64,000 nucleotides of DNA. It comes from Sequoia sempervirens. Lineage: Eukaryota > Streptophyta > Pinopsida > Cupressales > Cupressaceae. The notes beneath the pieces are model-generated. The model searched no databases and was not told the origin of the DNA. It worked only from the letters and a program-made list of their open reading frames with translations. Where the stretch lies: contig VDFB02047230.1 in assembly GCA_007258455.2 (NCBI GenBank), positions 158,356,635 through 158,420,634 of the forward strand. Reading direction: 5' to 3'. The position numbers and the translations under genes are program-made. Every line of letters starts with the position of its first letter. The stretch's first letter is position 1. This document shows, one piece after another, positions 1 to 11,836 of the stretch.

Positions 1-1402
1 TCTTTTGCACATAGAAAAATCAATGTTCTATCACTAGTCCTCTCTTTCTGCTCTTCTGCACTTTCACATATACTCACCTAGATGATTATTTGCATTATAG
101 TCTAGGTTACCCTTATCTTACTCTATTTGCTACAACTCAGCTATGCATTACTCTATTCATCCCTCTCTATGCTTGTAGACTACGCTCTCTACACACTCAC
201 TGTAGATCCTCTCTACATTCACACTTCTCTAATTTCCTTCATTTTGCTTAACTCCATCAACCTGTAGTCTCTACCTTGTGATTCACATCACCGTCCAGAT
301 TATCCAATCTAGTTACACACATTGCATCACCATTGAGCACATTGTTAGGGTTTCTATACTTGCTATCTTCACCAACAAGTTACCTTTGCCCTTGAGCTAC
401 ACACCACTATCCATCTCATCAGATATCACTATTCCCTACATCGAGCCATACAACATTAAATTTGGTGCAGAGAATTTTCCTTCATTCTCTTCCTGTCAAA
501 CCCTAGAATCCATTATGTAGTTAATGCTCTTTGCTATCCATTCAATCTAATTTTATCTTGATCTCATCTGCAGTATATTTTGATGCCTAACATATCAGAT
601 CTTCATTCAATTGGTCACTTTGTGCAACTAGACTAATTAATTATTTTCTGTGTCGGTTACTAGTCAAGAACCCTTGTTCATGTTATCAAGCCATTATAGA
701 TCTCTGTGTTTGAACTCTAGTTGTCGATCTATTCCTTCATGCCTTGATCTTGTGATCAATATTCACTACGGTGACTTTAAACCCTGACCATTGGATAATT
801 GGTCGCTTAAACCACTGTTGTCGATCTACAATATTGCTATGTCATTGGGAATCCATTCAAAATCCCACCAATACAAGGTCACACTGATATGCTAGCCATG
901 TTATCTAATCAGGCCAACACTCCACTTGTCATCCTTGTGTCTGCAACATCATCATCCATGTCAATGCTTCGTAATCCACAACAAGGGTGTGGATTACGGT
1001 TTATCTAATCTCGCCATGCCATGTGCTATCATCATCATCACTATTTCAATATCATTATACTTGGGTCCCACTACAAAATGCTGTCTTCTCATCACTGCGT
1101 CGAGGGAACAAGATCTTAGGTCCCGCCGATGACATTTACTCTCGTTGATGAAGCTTCCACACTACTTATAACTCCATCACTAGGATGCCTTTTCCAATCC
1201 CACCGACAAGTCACGCTGATAAAATGGCCATCAGACTATTAGACTATCATCGATGAAGCTTCCACACTCTTTTCATGTCGATAAAATGACCATCAGACTA
1301 TTGGACTATCGTAGATGAAGCTTCCACACCTTTGTCACGTTGATAAAATGACCATCGAACTATCAGACTATCGCATGATTTCTAAGTTGCTACAAGTTAG
1401 AA
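1..1402. other. Gene-free flank, left of the copia insertion
   Basis: Only short reading frames without recognisable motifs are present (the longest is 80 codons, 278-520, and looks random). The right part (1147-1380) is a degenerate tandem repeat. Before the copia insertion this stretch was continuous with 8205 onward, and both sides share phrases such as a CCATC-AGAC-ATTAGAC-ATC string, so the retroelement landed inside one repeat-rich tract. Confidence 0.5.
1147..1378. repeat. Tandem repeat, about 62-bp unit
   Basis: GATGAAGCTTCCACAC starts at 1147, 1252 and 1314. The last two units are 62 bp apart and share the following GATAAAATGACCATC...CTATC part. The first spacing (105 bp) contains an extra segment. 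Related but more diverged sequence lies at about 8390-8520. Confidence 0.7.
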
Positions 1403-1407
1403 ATTTT
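1403..1407. repeat. Target-site duplication, left (ATTTT)
   Basis: ATTTT directly precedes the TG of the left LTR and is found again at 8200-8204 directly after the CA of the right LTR. This fixes both ends of the copia insertion. Confidence 0.9.
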
Positions 1408-2725
1408 TGTTGGAAGTTGTGTCTCAACTTGCTGGCTTAGTCTTCATTGTTGGTCGATCACTGGAGTTCCTAAGTTTGTAACCTTGTTGCGGAGTTAGAA
1501 AGTTTTTTAATTCTTTGATTGACCAACAATCTTCATTATCGACTAATTAATTTACCAAGGTACTTCCCTTATTATGATGACTTTACCAAACATGACACAT
1601 GGTAGTTGCCCATGATATCGTGATTGTTAAAGACCTTGTGATTTCTGATCACGTGATAGCAGACAATCGTTGAGATCAAACGACAATTGATCAACAGTCA
1701 CACAAACTCATCCCTTTCAGATTCATTAGATGGGACACGTGGCGGTCACCCATGATATCGTGATCAACCATAGCAGTGTGGTGGGGTCATCGCGGGATGG
1801 CGGGGAATGGCTGAGATTAAACAAAAATGAACACATGTCATGGTGGATGGATGTGGGGACCACTTGGAATTCTGGGGGACTTGTTGAGAATATTGGAGAT
1901 TCCTAGCTTGATTCTTCGGAAGCACACGAGAAGTGGACATGTCTCATGGTGGAGACCACAAGGACTGATCAATAGTTCAGTGCGATGGTCAAATGTGGTG
2001 TACGAGTAAGTTGGTGATAAAAAGACTAAATTGTGGATACCTAAAGTCTTCGGGCTTTTGTTAATAAACTAATGACTATTAATATTCTGTGTCAATGTGG
2101 GATATTGCTGATGGACATATCAAAGTGACATTAACTGTCAATGAAATCTCCTAGACTCTTGCCGATGAATAGTTATGTTTGTGCTACGTGATGTGTTCTG
2201 AGCCAATCAGAGAAGCGAAATGTGAACTGTTGGCAGTTGAATAGTTGTGACCATTCTTGTGTGGAAGATGAACATGTTGTGGGGGAAAATAACTATGTTT
2301 GGAAAATGATTGAATGGTGAATATTTTTCAAAGTTGTAGAGTTGTTCGATTTTGAACACGGATTTGATCTGAGTGAATTCATTGTGTGTTGTTTGAGAGC
2401 ATTGTGAGATTAATATTTTGTACCAGACTAATTAGTGAATGTTGCTGTTGTAAATTGACATCAGAAAGTTAAGTCTGGTCTCTGTATGTAATTTTTCGTT
2501 ACTATAATACAAAGAGGCTTTTCTTGGTGTGGTGGGTTTTTCTCCTGTAAGGGTTTTCCCACATAAAACTGGTGTCCAATTGTGTTGTGTTCATTTCTCT
2601 TTTATGCTAATTATTTTTATTTGCATCTTATTGGACTCTAATTGAAAATTTAAAAATAATATTTGCATTCTTCCCTGAGGTTTTGGCGTTAGGAGAGTTT
2701 TTTCCTCACCTAATCTTTCCTTACA
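1408..2725 (+). mobile_element. 5' LTR of Ty1/copia (Tnt1/Tork-type) element
   Basis: The 1318-bp LTR begins TGTTGGAAGTTG and ends CCTTACA. It matches 6887-8199 over its whole length at roughly nine in ten bases by eye, with mostly transition differences, so the insertion is old. Inside are two related blocks about 140 bp apart (around 1594 and 1735). Each has a G-box-like core followed by a GCCC/ACCC-ATGATATCGTGAT string. In this copy the second block keeps an intact ACGTGGC (1737-1743), an ABRE/G-box type core. Confidence 0.93.
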
Positions 2726-2727
2726 AG

Positions 2728-2741
2728 TGGTATCAAAGCCT
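2728..2741 (+). other. Primer-binding site (initiator tRNA-Met type)
   Basis: TGGTATCAAAGCC follows the 5' LTR by two bases. TGGTATCAGAGC is the usual PBS of plant copia elements. Confidence 0.85.
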
Positions 2742-2831
2742 GACCAGTTGTGTTATCCTTTTGGGTTTTTTGTGTCAATTCTGTTAAGTGGGAGTCTTGT
2801 AGAAGTTTGAAAATTCAAATTACAGATTAAG

Positions 2832-5800
2832 ATGGCGAGCATGTCAGGAAAGATTGAAATTGAGAAATTCAATGGCAACAATTTTGAGTTGTGGAAACTT
2901 AAAATGGAAGATCTGTTAGTTGACCGTGATCTTTGGCTTGTTGTGTCTGAAACAAAACCTACAGGCATGAAGCAAGAGGATTGGGATGTTGCAGATCAAA
3001 AATCAAAGGGGCTGATAAGGCTCTATTTAGCAGACTCTGTTCTTCTAAATGTTCATGAAGAAAAGACTGCATCTTCTTTGTGGAAAAGATTGCAGGTATT
3101 TATCAGGGAAAGTCCTTGGTGAATAAGTTGTTCTTGAGGAAGAAGCTATACACTTTGAAAATGCAAGAAGGAGCGTCTATTGCTAATTATTCGAATGCTT
3201 TCAACATGCTGATTGCTTAGTTAGCATCTGTGGGTGTGAATATTGATGAAGAGGATCACTATATGCTATTGTTATGTTCTTTGCCAGATTCTTGGGATCA
3301 CTTGGTGATGGCAATTGGGAGTACGACATCCACTTTTAAGATAGAAGATGTTGTTGCTTCTTTGTTATCAGAAGAGATGAGAAGAAAATCTTCTGAGATG
3401 GTGAAGGAGGATCTTGCTATTAGAGGCAGATCGAAAGAAAAAGGAAAGAAGAAGGACAAGAAGTCCAAATCGAAATTAGAAGGGAGATCAAAGTCTCCTG
3501 GAAAGAAGTCCAAGGTGAAGTGTTGGAATTGTGGGCAACCTGGTCATGTCCAAGAGGATTGCAAAGAGGAAAAAAAGAAGAAGAAGAATTTTTCTGATAA
3601 TGATTCTTCTCAGAGTGATGTAGATGCTTTCATTACAGCCTTGGCTACTCAGGCATCAGATGATGCCTGGCTGATTGATTCTGGAGCATCTTTCCACATG
3701 ACATCTCATAAAGACTGGTTCACTAAATATGAAAAATACAATGGTGGAAAGGTGTATTTGGCAAGTGATTCATCTCTGGAAATAGTTGGTCATGGAAGAG
3801 TCAGAATTCAGTTCCCTGATGGAAGAGTGAAGGGAATCAATGATGTAATGTATATACCAGGTCTGGCTCGAAATCTACTTTCTGTTAGTAAGCTGAACGA
3901 TGTTGGAGTGCAAGTCACGTTCTTTGGAAATAGCTAAAAAATGACTAGAGGCTCAATGGTGCTAGCAATGGGTGCTCGTATTGGTACCTTTTATAAGTTG
4001 GATGCACATGTTGTGCAATGAAATAGTGTCTCTATAAAGTCACATAAGGCTACTCATGGAGAAAAGGAGGAAAAAGTTCCTGGTAGTGAAAACTCTATGG
4101 AAGTTAAACTTCTAGTAGAAAAGACTATGCTTTGGCATCATAGGCTAGGCCACATTGGAGAAAAAGGTTTAAAAACCTTGAAAAATAAAAACCTGGTTGA
4201 AGGGCTTGATGATTGTAACATTGAATTCAAGTTTTGTGAACATTGTATATATGGTAAACAACACCGTGTTTCATTTTACTCCAGTCCTCACAAATCTTCT
4301 GGTTTACTTGATTACTTTCATTCTAATGTTTTTGGTCTAGTAAATGTTCCTTCTTTGTCTGAATCAAGATATTATGTATCATTCATTGATGATTATTCAA
4401 GAAGGGAATTTTTTTATTTTTTGAAAAGTAAATCAGAAGTGTTCAGTCATTTTAAGGAATTTAAAAACCTTGTGAAAAATCAAACTGGAAGGAAAATAAA
4501 ATGTTTAAGGATTGATAATGGCAGCGAGTTTTGTTCTAATGAGTTCAAAAGGTACTGTAAATATCATGGGATTAAAAGACATAAAACTATACCCTACACT
4601 CTACAACAAAATGGAGTTGCTGAAAGGTTCAATAGGATAGTGATAGAAAAAGCATGAAGTATGCTAAGCAGTATTGGCTTGGAGGAGAAGTTTTGGGCTG
4701 AGGCAGTTGCAACAACATGTTATTTAATAAACCGTTCTCTAAATTCTGCTCTTGTTGAGAAAACATCTTTAGAAGCATGGTATGGAAAGAAGCCCTCTTT
4801 GAGACACATTCATGTCTTTGGCTGTGAGGCATATGCATATGTGCCGAATGAAATAAGATCTAAATTGGAGAACAAAGCTGTTAAATGTATTTTTATTGGT
4901 TATAGTGCTGGCATAAAATGATACAAGCTTTGGAATCCTAATACGGAGAAGGTTCTATACAATAGAAGTGTTATTTTTCATGAGTTGAAGCCTTCTACTT
5001 TGGATCTACAGTTAGAGAAAAAATTAGAAAATAAAAAGGATGTAGTTGAAATTCCTTCGACATTGGAGAAAGAGGAATTGAAAATTCAAAATGTACCTGA
5101 AACTGAGGAGAGCTCAAGTAGTTCTGAGAGTTCTAAAGAAGAAGAACAACCTCAGCCTCAGCCTATGAGGAGGTCAACATGTGAAGGAAAGCAACCTAAT
5201 AGGTATGGGTTTTCTTTGTTAGATTCTACTTGTACCTATGCTTTAATTTCTAGCACTGATGAGCCTAAGACTGTGAAAGAGGCATTTAGAATGTCTGATT
5301 CAAACTCTTGGTTGGAAGCCATGAATGAAGAAATGGCATCATTAGAAAAGAATGATACTTGGAGTTTGGTGCCCTTGCTTGAAGGCAGAAAAGCTGTTGG
5401 CTGTAAATGGGTATTTAAAAAGAAAATAGGCCTAGATGGCAGTGTGGAAAAGCATAAGGCGAGGTTGCTTGCGAAGGGGTATTCCCAGGTAGAGGGAATT
5501 GATTATGGAGAAATATTTTCTCCTGTAGCTAAGCTGACATCCATTAGATTTCTTTTGTCACTAGCAGCAGTGTATGACTTAGAGGTTGAACAGATGGATG
5601 TGAAGACAACATTTCTTCATGGTGACCTTGAAGAAGAAATTTACATGTCCCAGCCTAAGCACTTTGTGGAAAAAGGTAAAGAAAATCTGGTTTGCAAGTT
5701 GAAAATTATCTGTATGGATTAAAAAAATCTCCTAGGATGTGGTACCAGAAGTTTGACACTTTTGTTCTGTCATTGGGATTTGTAAGATCGAAATCTAATC

Positions 5801-6842
5801 ATTTTGTGTACTACAAACTTGAAAATGATTGTTTTCTTATTATTGCTCTCTATGTTGATGATATGCTATTCATAGGCAATAGTAAGTTAATAATTTTTGA
5901 TCGAAAATCTCAGTTGTCTACAAAGTTTGAAATGAAAGATCTTGGTGCAGCCAGGTATATTCTAGGAATGGAAATAACTAGGGATAGGAAGGGTAGAAAA
6001 CTTTGGCTTAGTTAGAGTAAGTATATTAATACTGTTCTGGAGAGATTTTGTATGATTGAGTGCAAGCAGCTAGTTGTTCAAGTTTTGTAGGGAACGAAGC
6101 TATCTGTTGAAGATTGTCCAAAATATCCTACTGACATGGAGGACATGACTAGAGTGCCTTATGCTAGTGTAGTTGGCAGTTTAATGTACGCAATGGTCTG
6201 TGCAAGGCCAAACATTGCCCAAGCAGTGGGAGTACTTAGTCATTTTATGGAAAATCCTGGAAGGACACATTGGGATGCTATGAAAATAGTGTTTAGATAT
6301 CTAAAGGGCACTTCAGAATATGTTGTGTTACCATGGCAATTTGGTTGAATCACAGAGGACTCTCAGCATTTGAGGCTATGTGGATTCTGATTAGGCAGGG
6401 GACATTGACAACAGAAGATCCACCAATGGATATATTTTCATGATGAATGGTGATGCAATTAGTTGGATGAGTAAGTGGTAGGTTGTAGTCGCTTTGTCCA
6501 CTATAGAGGCAAAATACATGGCAACAACACATGCCTATAAAGAAGCAATCTGATTAAAACATTTGTGTTCTAACATTGGGTTTGATGCAGGGAAAATTAC
6601 AATTTACTGTGACAGTCAAAGTGCTATTTGTTTGGAAAAAAATCCTACTTTCCGTGCCAGGAGAAAACATATTGATGTGTAGTATCATTTTGTACGAGAT
6701 ATGGTGGAGGATGGAAAGGTCTCTTTAGAAAAAGTGGATACTCTGGAAAATGTTGTAGATGCATTGACGAAACTAGTGAGTACAAACAAGTACAGGTGGT
6801 GTGCTAGTTCGATGGGCCTTGGAGCCCATGACCTTCATTAAC
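2832..6842 (+). pseudogene. Copia gag-pol polyprotein, inactivated
   Basis: Domains read in order. Gag starts at ATG 2832 and ends in a CX2CX4HX4C knuckle (3521-3562, CWNCGQPGHVQEDC). The aspartic protease motif is WLIDSGASFHMT (about 3667). The GAG-pre-integrase HRLGH motif is near 4140. The integrase core is around 4250-4650, the RT has YVDDM at 5851-5865, and the RNase H has YCDSQSAI near 6605. The frame is broken by a frameshift near 3093, a stop at 3218-3220, stops after the protease (3937, 4020), stops in integrase (4655, 4919), a frameshift near 5700 in RT, and several stops after 6013. The first integrase Asp is Asn (AAT, 4325-4327). Gag wording and domain order fit the Tnt1/Tork lineage. 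No autonomous activity is possible. Confidence 0.93.
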
Positions 6843-6870
6843 TTGGAGCTTGAAGGAAGCCAGTAAGTCT

Positions 6871-6886
6871 TTGTCAAGTGGGATAT
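6871..6886 (+). other. Polypurine tract of copia element
   Basis: CAAGTGGGATAT lies immediately before the TGTTGG of the right LTR. This corresponds to the AAGTGGGAGAT-TGTTGG junction typical of plant copia elements. Confidence 0.75.
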
Positions 6887-8199
6887 TGTTGGAAGTTGTG
6901 TCTCAACTTGCTAGCTTAGTCTTCATTGTTGGCCAATCGCTGGAGTTCCTAAGTTTGTAACCTTGTTGTAGACTTAGAAAGTTTTTTAATTCTCTGACTG
7001 ACCGACAGTCTTCATTATCAGCTGATTAATTTACCAAGGTACTTCCCTTATTCCAACGGATTTACCAAACATGACACGTGGCAGTCGCCCGTGATATTGC
7101 AATCGTTAAAGACCTTGTGATTTCTGATCGCGCGATAGCGAACAACCGTTGAGATCAAACGACGATTGATCAACGGTCACACAATCTCATCCCTTTCAAA
7201 TTCATCAGATGGGACACAAGGCGGTCACCCACGATATTGTGATCAACCATAGCAGTGTGGTGGAGTCATCGCGGGATGGCGGGGAATGGCTACGATTAAA
7301 TAACAGTGAATGCGTGTCATGGTGGACGGATGTGGGGACCACTTGGAATTTTGAGGGACTTTTTGAGAATATTGGAGATTCCCATCTTGATCCTCTGGAA
7401 ACGCACGAGAAGTGGACATGTGTCATGATGGAGACCACAAGGAATGGTCAATAGTTCGATGCGATGGTGCGGTGTACAAGTAAGTTGGTGATAAAAATAC
7501 TAACTCGTGGATACCTAAAGTCTTCAGGATTTTGTTAATAAACTAATGACTATTAATATTCCGTGTCAATGTGGGATATTGTCGATGGACATATCGAAGT
7601 GACATTAACTGTCGATGAAATCTCTTGGACTCTTGTCAATGGACAGTTACGTCTATCCTACATGGTGTGTTTTGAGCCAATGAGAGAAGCAGAATGTGAA
7701 CCGTTGGTAGTTGAACAGTTGTGACCATTCCTATGTGGAAGATGAACAGGTTGTGAAGGAAAATGACTATGTTTGGAAAATGATTGAATGGTGAATATTT
7801 TTTGAAGTTGTAGAGTTGTTCGATTCTAAACACAGATTTGATCTGAGTGAATTCATTGTGTGTTGTCTGAGAGCATTGTGAGATTAATGTTCTATACAAG
7901 ACTGATCAATGAATGTTGCTGTTGTAAATTGACATCAAAAAGTTAAGTCTAGTATATTTATGTAATTTTTCATTACTGTAATACAATGAGGCTTTTCTTG
8001 GTGTGGTGGGATTTTCTCCCGTAAGGGTTTTCCCACATAAAACTGGTGTCCAATTGTGTTGTGTTCATTTCTCTTTTCTGCTAATTATTTTCATGTGCAT
8101 CTTATTGGACTGTAATTGAAAATTTAAAAGTAATATTTGCATTCTTCCTTGAGGTTTTGGTGTTAGGAGAGTTTGTTCCACACCTAAGCTTTCCTTACA
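6887..8199 (+). mobile_element. 3' LTR of Ty1/copia element
   Basis: The 1313-bp LTR runs from TGTTGG to TTACA and pairs with 1408-2725. Here the first G-box block is intact (ACGTGGC, 7076-7082) and the second is mutated (GACACAAGGC near 7213), the reverse of the 5' LTR. The ancestral LTR therefore probably had two intact copies. Confidence 0.93.
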
Positions 8200-8204
8200 A
8201 TTTT
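8200..8204. repeat. Target-site duplication, right (ATTTT)
   Basis: Identical to 1403-1407 and contiguous with the terminal CA of the right LTR. Confidence 0.9.
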
Positions 8205-8799
8205 GAACCTCTTGTTAGAGGTTACTAAGTTATGAAAATCTGTGACATGTTGACATATAGATATCAGGTTGTTGGAGAGACACCAACTTGAATCCCACTG
8301 ATAAGCACTCATCATGCTGATGAAAAATTAATCTACTTTCTACATCACCACATCGAAGAGACATCCCCCATTCTTTCACTGATTACACACTGTCTCATCA
8401 ACAAAGTGACCATCGGGACATCAGACCATTAGACCATCAGAGAGACTCTGATGCAAGTCCCACCGAATAATGCCAGTCACCTCGATGAAACTTCATCAAG
8501 CCATCAACGAGGCTCTTGCTTGACTCCTACCAATCCACTAGTGTCCCGTCGACTTGAAGAGGGTATACAACCTTGAGTGCTAGGCGGAGGGGAAAGTCAC
8601 CCTCATGATATCAATGACATAAGTTGTAACTTATGTGATTGGTTACTTGCTGTTGATAGTTAACTTCAAAATAAAAGAACATATTGAGGATGCCATGACT
8701 GTAACTCTAGGGTTTAACCAGTAAACCCTAATTCTATTCAAGAGAAAAAAAATTCATTTCTAGACATGTTATACATCCTCTAGGCCTGCACAATACCTT
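8205..8799. other. Gene-free flank, right of the copia insertion
   Basis: No coding signal is seen. It has repeat phrases related to 1147-1380, a 9-bp inverted repeat with a 2-base loop (8628-8647, ACATAAGTT and AACTTATGT) and a short AGGGTTTA/TAAACCCT inverted pair near 8711-8735. Confidence 0.4.
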
Positions 8800-8869
8800 T
8801 ATGGAAATCTCTCAAAAAACCCATCAAGAATTTACCACTCAATTCGCCATCAGATCCACTACTCTCTCA

Positions 8870-10125
8870 TCCATCTTCTGTCATCATGCCAACAAACTCC
8901 TTTGCCTAATTTGCACTTTTGACATCAATGACAACTATATGCGCTTCTACACTGGATCAACACACTTCTCCTCTGATCCCCTTTTGACATCAATGAAAAG
9001 ATATTCCAACAACTCATGCATTACCCTCAGGTCTTCTATTTGTCCTTCCTTGATATTACAAACACTCATAGGCTCTATGTCCTTCTCCACACTGGAAATA
9101 AGTTCCAAAAAAGCCTCCTCTTCCCAGTCCTCATTCAGATCTTCCTCTTCCTCTTTGGTCTCCATTATTTTGATCACAAGGATGGTAAGTGTTATCTCCT
9201 TTTTGGTTCTAGATGCTATTGGATCATTCACCTTTCTTTTGATCTTTATTTTGACCACCATATGATCATCCACTAGTCTTTCCACCACGACCCCCACTTC
9301 TTGGCTTACTTTCAAATCTTCTATTCAACTTTTCTTCTACCTTCAAAGTAAACTGGTATGCATCTTCAATGGTAGACATTTTTACCAGACCCAACTCTTC
9401 TTGGCTTACTAGTCTTTCCACCATGACCCCCACTTCTTGGCTTACTTTCAAATCTTCTATTCAACTTTTCTTCTACCTTCAAAGTAAACTGGTATGCATC
9501 TTCAATGGTAGACATTCTTACCAGACCCAACTCTTCTTGAATACTCAGCTTCAACCCATTTATGTAATGGGAAAATTTCTTCTTATTGGCCTCAAAATGG
9601 CCTTTTCTAATCAAGACATGATAAAATTCTTCTATATACTCCTTGATATATTTTCTCGCTTGTTTCAACCCTTACATCTTCTTCAACAAATCTAGCTCAT
9701 AATCCACAAGAATGAGCTATATTTTTAATTTTTCCACCATATGATCCCATCTAGTTATTTTCTCTTTTCCTCTTTGATTTCTTTCTAGTTGTACTTAAAT
9801 CCACCAAATATTCACATGACCCTTTAGATTGGTCTTTGCAAATTTGACCCTCTTAGGATCTTCCACCTCCTCATACTCAAAGTACTCATCCATATCGTTG
9901 ATCCAATCAATCAACTCTTATGGGTTAAGATTTCCAAAAAATGTAGAAACACCGATCTTTGGCCTTTTCCCAATCTTAGATATGGCCTTAAATAATTTGA
10001 CTTGCTTTGGATCTACTGCATCTTGTTCTTTTGTGAACTATTCATCATTTTCAACTTCATCTTCACTTTCATCTCCTCTTCTTGGCTCAAACCCTAGACG
10101 CAACTCCTCATGCAGTGCTTAAAAT
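8870..10125 (-). pseudogene. Ty3/gypsy Gag, decayed
   Basis: Read on the minus strand from about 10122 downward, the frames give a plant gypsy retrotrans_gag domain. A GVSTFFGN-like N-terminal motif (about 9960) is followed by a WINDMDEYF-like core, KGHVNIWW and YIKEYIEEFYHVLIRKGHF. Next come YINGLKLSIQEELGLVRMST and an EDAYQFTLKVEEKLNRRF segment. A zinc knuckle lies near 9062-9105 (QCGEGHRAYEC, its first Cys changed to Tyr). Many stops interrupt it, and a 136-bp internal duplication repeats the EDAYQF region. Protease and RT are absent, so the element is 3'-truncated near 8800. The plus-strand open frames here (8801-9265, 9369-9695, 9829-10122) are its antisense shadows. Confidence 0.85.
9273..9539. 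repeat. 136-bp tandem duplication inside the gypsy gag
   Basis: CTAGTCTTTCCACCA starts at 9273 and again at 9409. The two 136-bp units are nearly identical, with only a few substitutions, whereas the rest of the gag is heavily decayed. Confidence 0.9.
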
Positions 10126-10289
10126 TGTCTCTACAATGCTCTAAAACCCTCTTCTGGTACAATAACATTTCTTCCACCACCACGGTTTCTTCACGAAGGA
10201 ATTTTGATCACTTTTCTTAGAAACCTACAACCACAAGTCTTGGTGCAAACCGCCTCACGTTCGGCGATCTATTTACACACTAAGGAAAA

Positions 10290-10304
10290 CCTACTCTAAT
10301 ACCA
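10290..10304 (-). other. Primer-binding site of the minus-strand gypsy element
   Basis: The plus strand reads CTACTCTAATACCA, which on the minus strand is TGGTATTAGAGTAG, a TGGTATCAGAG-type PBS. It sits between the gag leader and the LTR remnant to its right. Confidence 0.65.
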
Positions 10305-10306
10305 CT

Positions 10307-10442
10307 TGATGAGGGACACACCACTTGAAACCCTCACAAATCACAACAATTGATGCCAACATAGAAGATGCGAGACAAAAAATAACTCACTTTCAATTAT
10401 TTTCAGAAAATGAAATTACAGATTCAGAACTTACAATGCTAC
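10307..10442 (-). mobile_element. Truncated 5' LTR of the minus-strand gypsy element
   Basis: On the minus strand the sequence ends CCCTCATCA, two bases before the PBS. The LTR is cut at 10442/10443, where another element's LTR begins, so only 136 bp remain. Confidence 0.55.
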
Positions 10443-10881
10443 TGTTAGTGTGAATGGGGTTATTTCCTAACTAGATATTTGTGAGGACCTATTCACATCA
10501 TTAATGAGTTTACTTAGGAGTTAGGTTCCTAGGTGGAATTCTAGAAACTAGAATTTAATGGGACCATATCTCATTAATAGGCATGTAGTTATCTAGGCAT
10601 TTAATATTTCTCTCATGCATTTATAATTATACATTAGGCATTTAATGATTGCAACTAAGGTGGTTATCCAAATCCTCTCACCTTGCCTATATAAGGAAGG
10701 CTCTTGTACATTTGTAAATCATCTCATGAGTTCTATCTCAATGCATTCAAGATAATCATTTAATCAAGTTGTCTTCTAGCTCATGTTGCAACGAATCTAT
10801 ATTCATTTGGACGGTATTCTTCTTGGTTGATCCTTTGAAGTGTGTGCACCTCCATCTAGGTTATTTTTCATATTTCCAACA
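10443..10881 (+). mobile_element. LTR (439 bp) of a separate retroelement, plus strand
   Basis: It begins TGTTAGTGTGAATG and ends TTTCCAACA, directly followed by a PBS. A TATA box (TATATAAG, 10688-10695) sits mid-LTR, and GCCTATATAAGG followed by a transcribed-type region fits a U3-R boundary. I found no matching 3' LTR in the window, so this is a 5'-LTR-plus-fragment. Confidence 0.75.
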
Positions 10882-10896
10882 TGGTATCAAAGCTTA
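10882..10896 (+). other. Primer-binding site after the 439-bp LTR
   Basis: TGGTATCAAAGCTTA abuts the CA end of the LTR. It is of the initiator tRNA-Met type. Confidence 0.8.
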
Positions 10897-11836
10897 GGCC
10901 ATAGGATATCCATCTCATATTTGGAAGTTGAGTTGAGGAGACTATTGTAGGCTGAAGGTTTTCATGAAGGGCTGGTTGTTCTCATATGAGAGGCAATTGA
11001 TTTTTGAGGCACTTTGGGTTAGATTTGACCCCGCCATTGTGTTTAGAAGATTTGAAAACCTAATGATTGACTACCCATTTATCAAAATTTGACTTCATCA
11101 TCTAGAACCCACCAGAGGTTTTTTGCAACAATATTGGAAGGGCATCATATGAATCATACAAGTTGCAGGAAAAAAATTCCTCCCCCTTGTTGCAAAAAAA
11201 TCCACTCTCTAGCCAACATCATATAAAATACTTCATATTTTGAGGTAAATTTAATTTTTGACGATTTTTTTTAAAATCAGGCGACTATCTTAAATTTGAC
11301 GGCCAAATGGCCATCATAGAAGCCCCATCATGTCTTAGTTAGGCAATTTTCTTAAAATTGCCATAAATTTTGACTTAGGTATTAGGTTTTTGCAAATAAG
11401 ATCTCATTGGAAAGCTGGTTCCAAGCACTGTATAGTAAGTTTTATCATATTTTATTCCTTTAATATGTTATCATAGCTATAAATTTAGTTCTTCCTTTTG
11501 GACTCCCAAGCTCATATCTTTTCACCAATCTTTAGATTTTGGAGATTCTAGTGGCATTGCTAAGGTGATTCAAACCTCTATCATTTTTTCCATCTAATTT
11601 TCTCCAATTCAATGCTAGGTACATTCTATTGAGTTTTTTCAATTTGTGGTATTTACTTGATAACTTGGACATACTACAATTTGGAGAAAGTCTATTTGCA
11701 TTGGACGGCTTCATTTTTAGTTGTGCATATCATATTTGGGAGTTTCTATTTGATATTGAAGGTCAATGTCTTTGTAATCTTGGACATATATCATAGTTCA
11801 TTATGGGGTTTGCATATTATCCTTCTTTGATTATGT

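Noticed and set aside
8801..9265. 154-codon plus-strand open frame
   Set aside because: It is the antisense of the gypsy gag on the minus strand, which has family motifs. The plus frame is Ser/Leu/Ile-rich with none.
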